DNA of 5,765 nt. Origin: Bacteroidota bacterium (GTDB taxonomy: Bacteria; Bacteroidota; Bacteroidia; Bacteroidales; VadinHA17). Shown here piece after piece: positions 5,724 through 5,765 of the stretch. The first letter of the stretch is position 1; the number at the start of each line of letters is the position of its first letter. The notes beneath the pieces were generated by a model. The model did no database searches and was not told the origin of the DNA. It worked only from the letters and a program-made list of their open reading frames with translations. The position numbers and the translations under genes were made by a program. The stretch lies in NCBI GenBank assembly GCA_030611395.1, contig JAUWPX010000115.1, positions 1 to 5,765 of the forward strand, given 5' to 3'.

Positions 5724-5765
5724 ATGAAGACTGAGGGTAATAGAACAAATTTCTCGGTTAAGAAT
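5724..5765 (+). CDS. Possible N-terminus of an unidentified gene running off the window (partial)
   Basis: An ATG at 5724 opens a frame of 14 codons, MKTEGNRTNFSVKN, with no stop before the window ends. A promoter-like box lies 15 bases upstream. The visible residues are hydrophilic and give no signal peptide or recognisable family. It is on the same strand as the receptor gene, 122 bases after its stop. It could be a real gene or a chance open frame; I do not assign a function. Confidence 0.35.
   Translation, partial: MKTEGNRTNFSVKN

Overview
The window looks like chromosomal DNA from a member of the Bacteroidota, probably Bacteroidales-like and more likely environmental than a well-studied gut species. 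It is AT-rich and the starts lack Shine-Dalgarno sequences. Four matches to the Bacteroidota -7 promoter element (TAnnTTTG) lie just upstream of genes. The receptor has the typical Bacteroidota build: an N-terminal carboxypeptidase-regulatory-like domain in front of a TonB plug and barrel. No insertion sequence, tRNA, rRNA or CRISPR array is visible, and no stretch longer than 300 bases lacks a gene.

Layout, left to right. Positions 1-39 hold the last 12 codons of an upstream gene; the tail PDIGAYE resembles the end of 'choice-of-anchor Q' / beta-helix surface proteins. Seven bases later, 47-1105 (+) encodes an exported endonuclease/exonuclease/phosphatase (EEP) family hydrolase with all recognisable catalytic motifs. 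It converges, with an 8-base gap, on 1114-2529 (-), a class II tRNA nucleotidyltransferase (CCA-adding type) fused to an HD domain. A 150-base divergent promoter region (2530-2679) follows, with one TAnnTTTG box facing each way, and then a cytoplasmic thioredoxin (2680-3042, +) with the active site WCQPCK.

The most informative part is 3073-5601: a promoter, a clear TPP riboswitch (THI element, about 3088-3171), and an 799-residue TonB-dependent outer-membrane receptor. The riboswitch ties the receptor to thiamine status, so the best inference is a receptor for thiamine or a thiamine precursor or phosphate, repressed when cytoplasmic TPP is high. This matches the known thiamine-regulated outer-membrane receptors of Bacteroidetes, so it is a good functional call and not a new system. 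The expression platform is not a standard terminator, and a G-tract in the aptamer has two possible pairing partners; these are the points most worth testing.

The last 164 bases contain inverted repeats, a promoter-like element and a possible start (5724) of a further gene that runs off the window. The four complete genes do not form one pathway: RNA maturation, redox and vitamin uptake are simply neighbours. I did not find convincing evidence of an undescribed system here.
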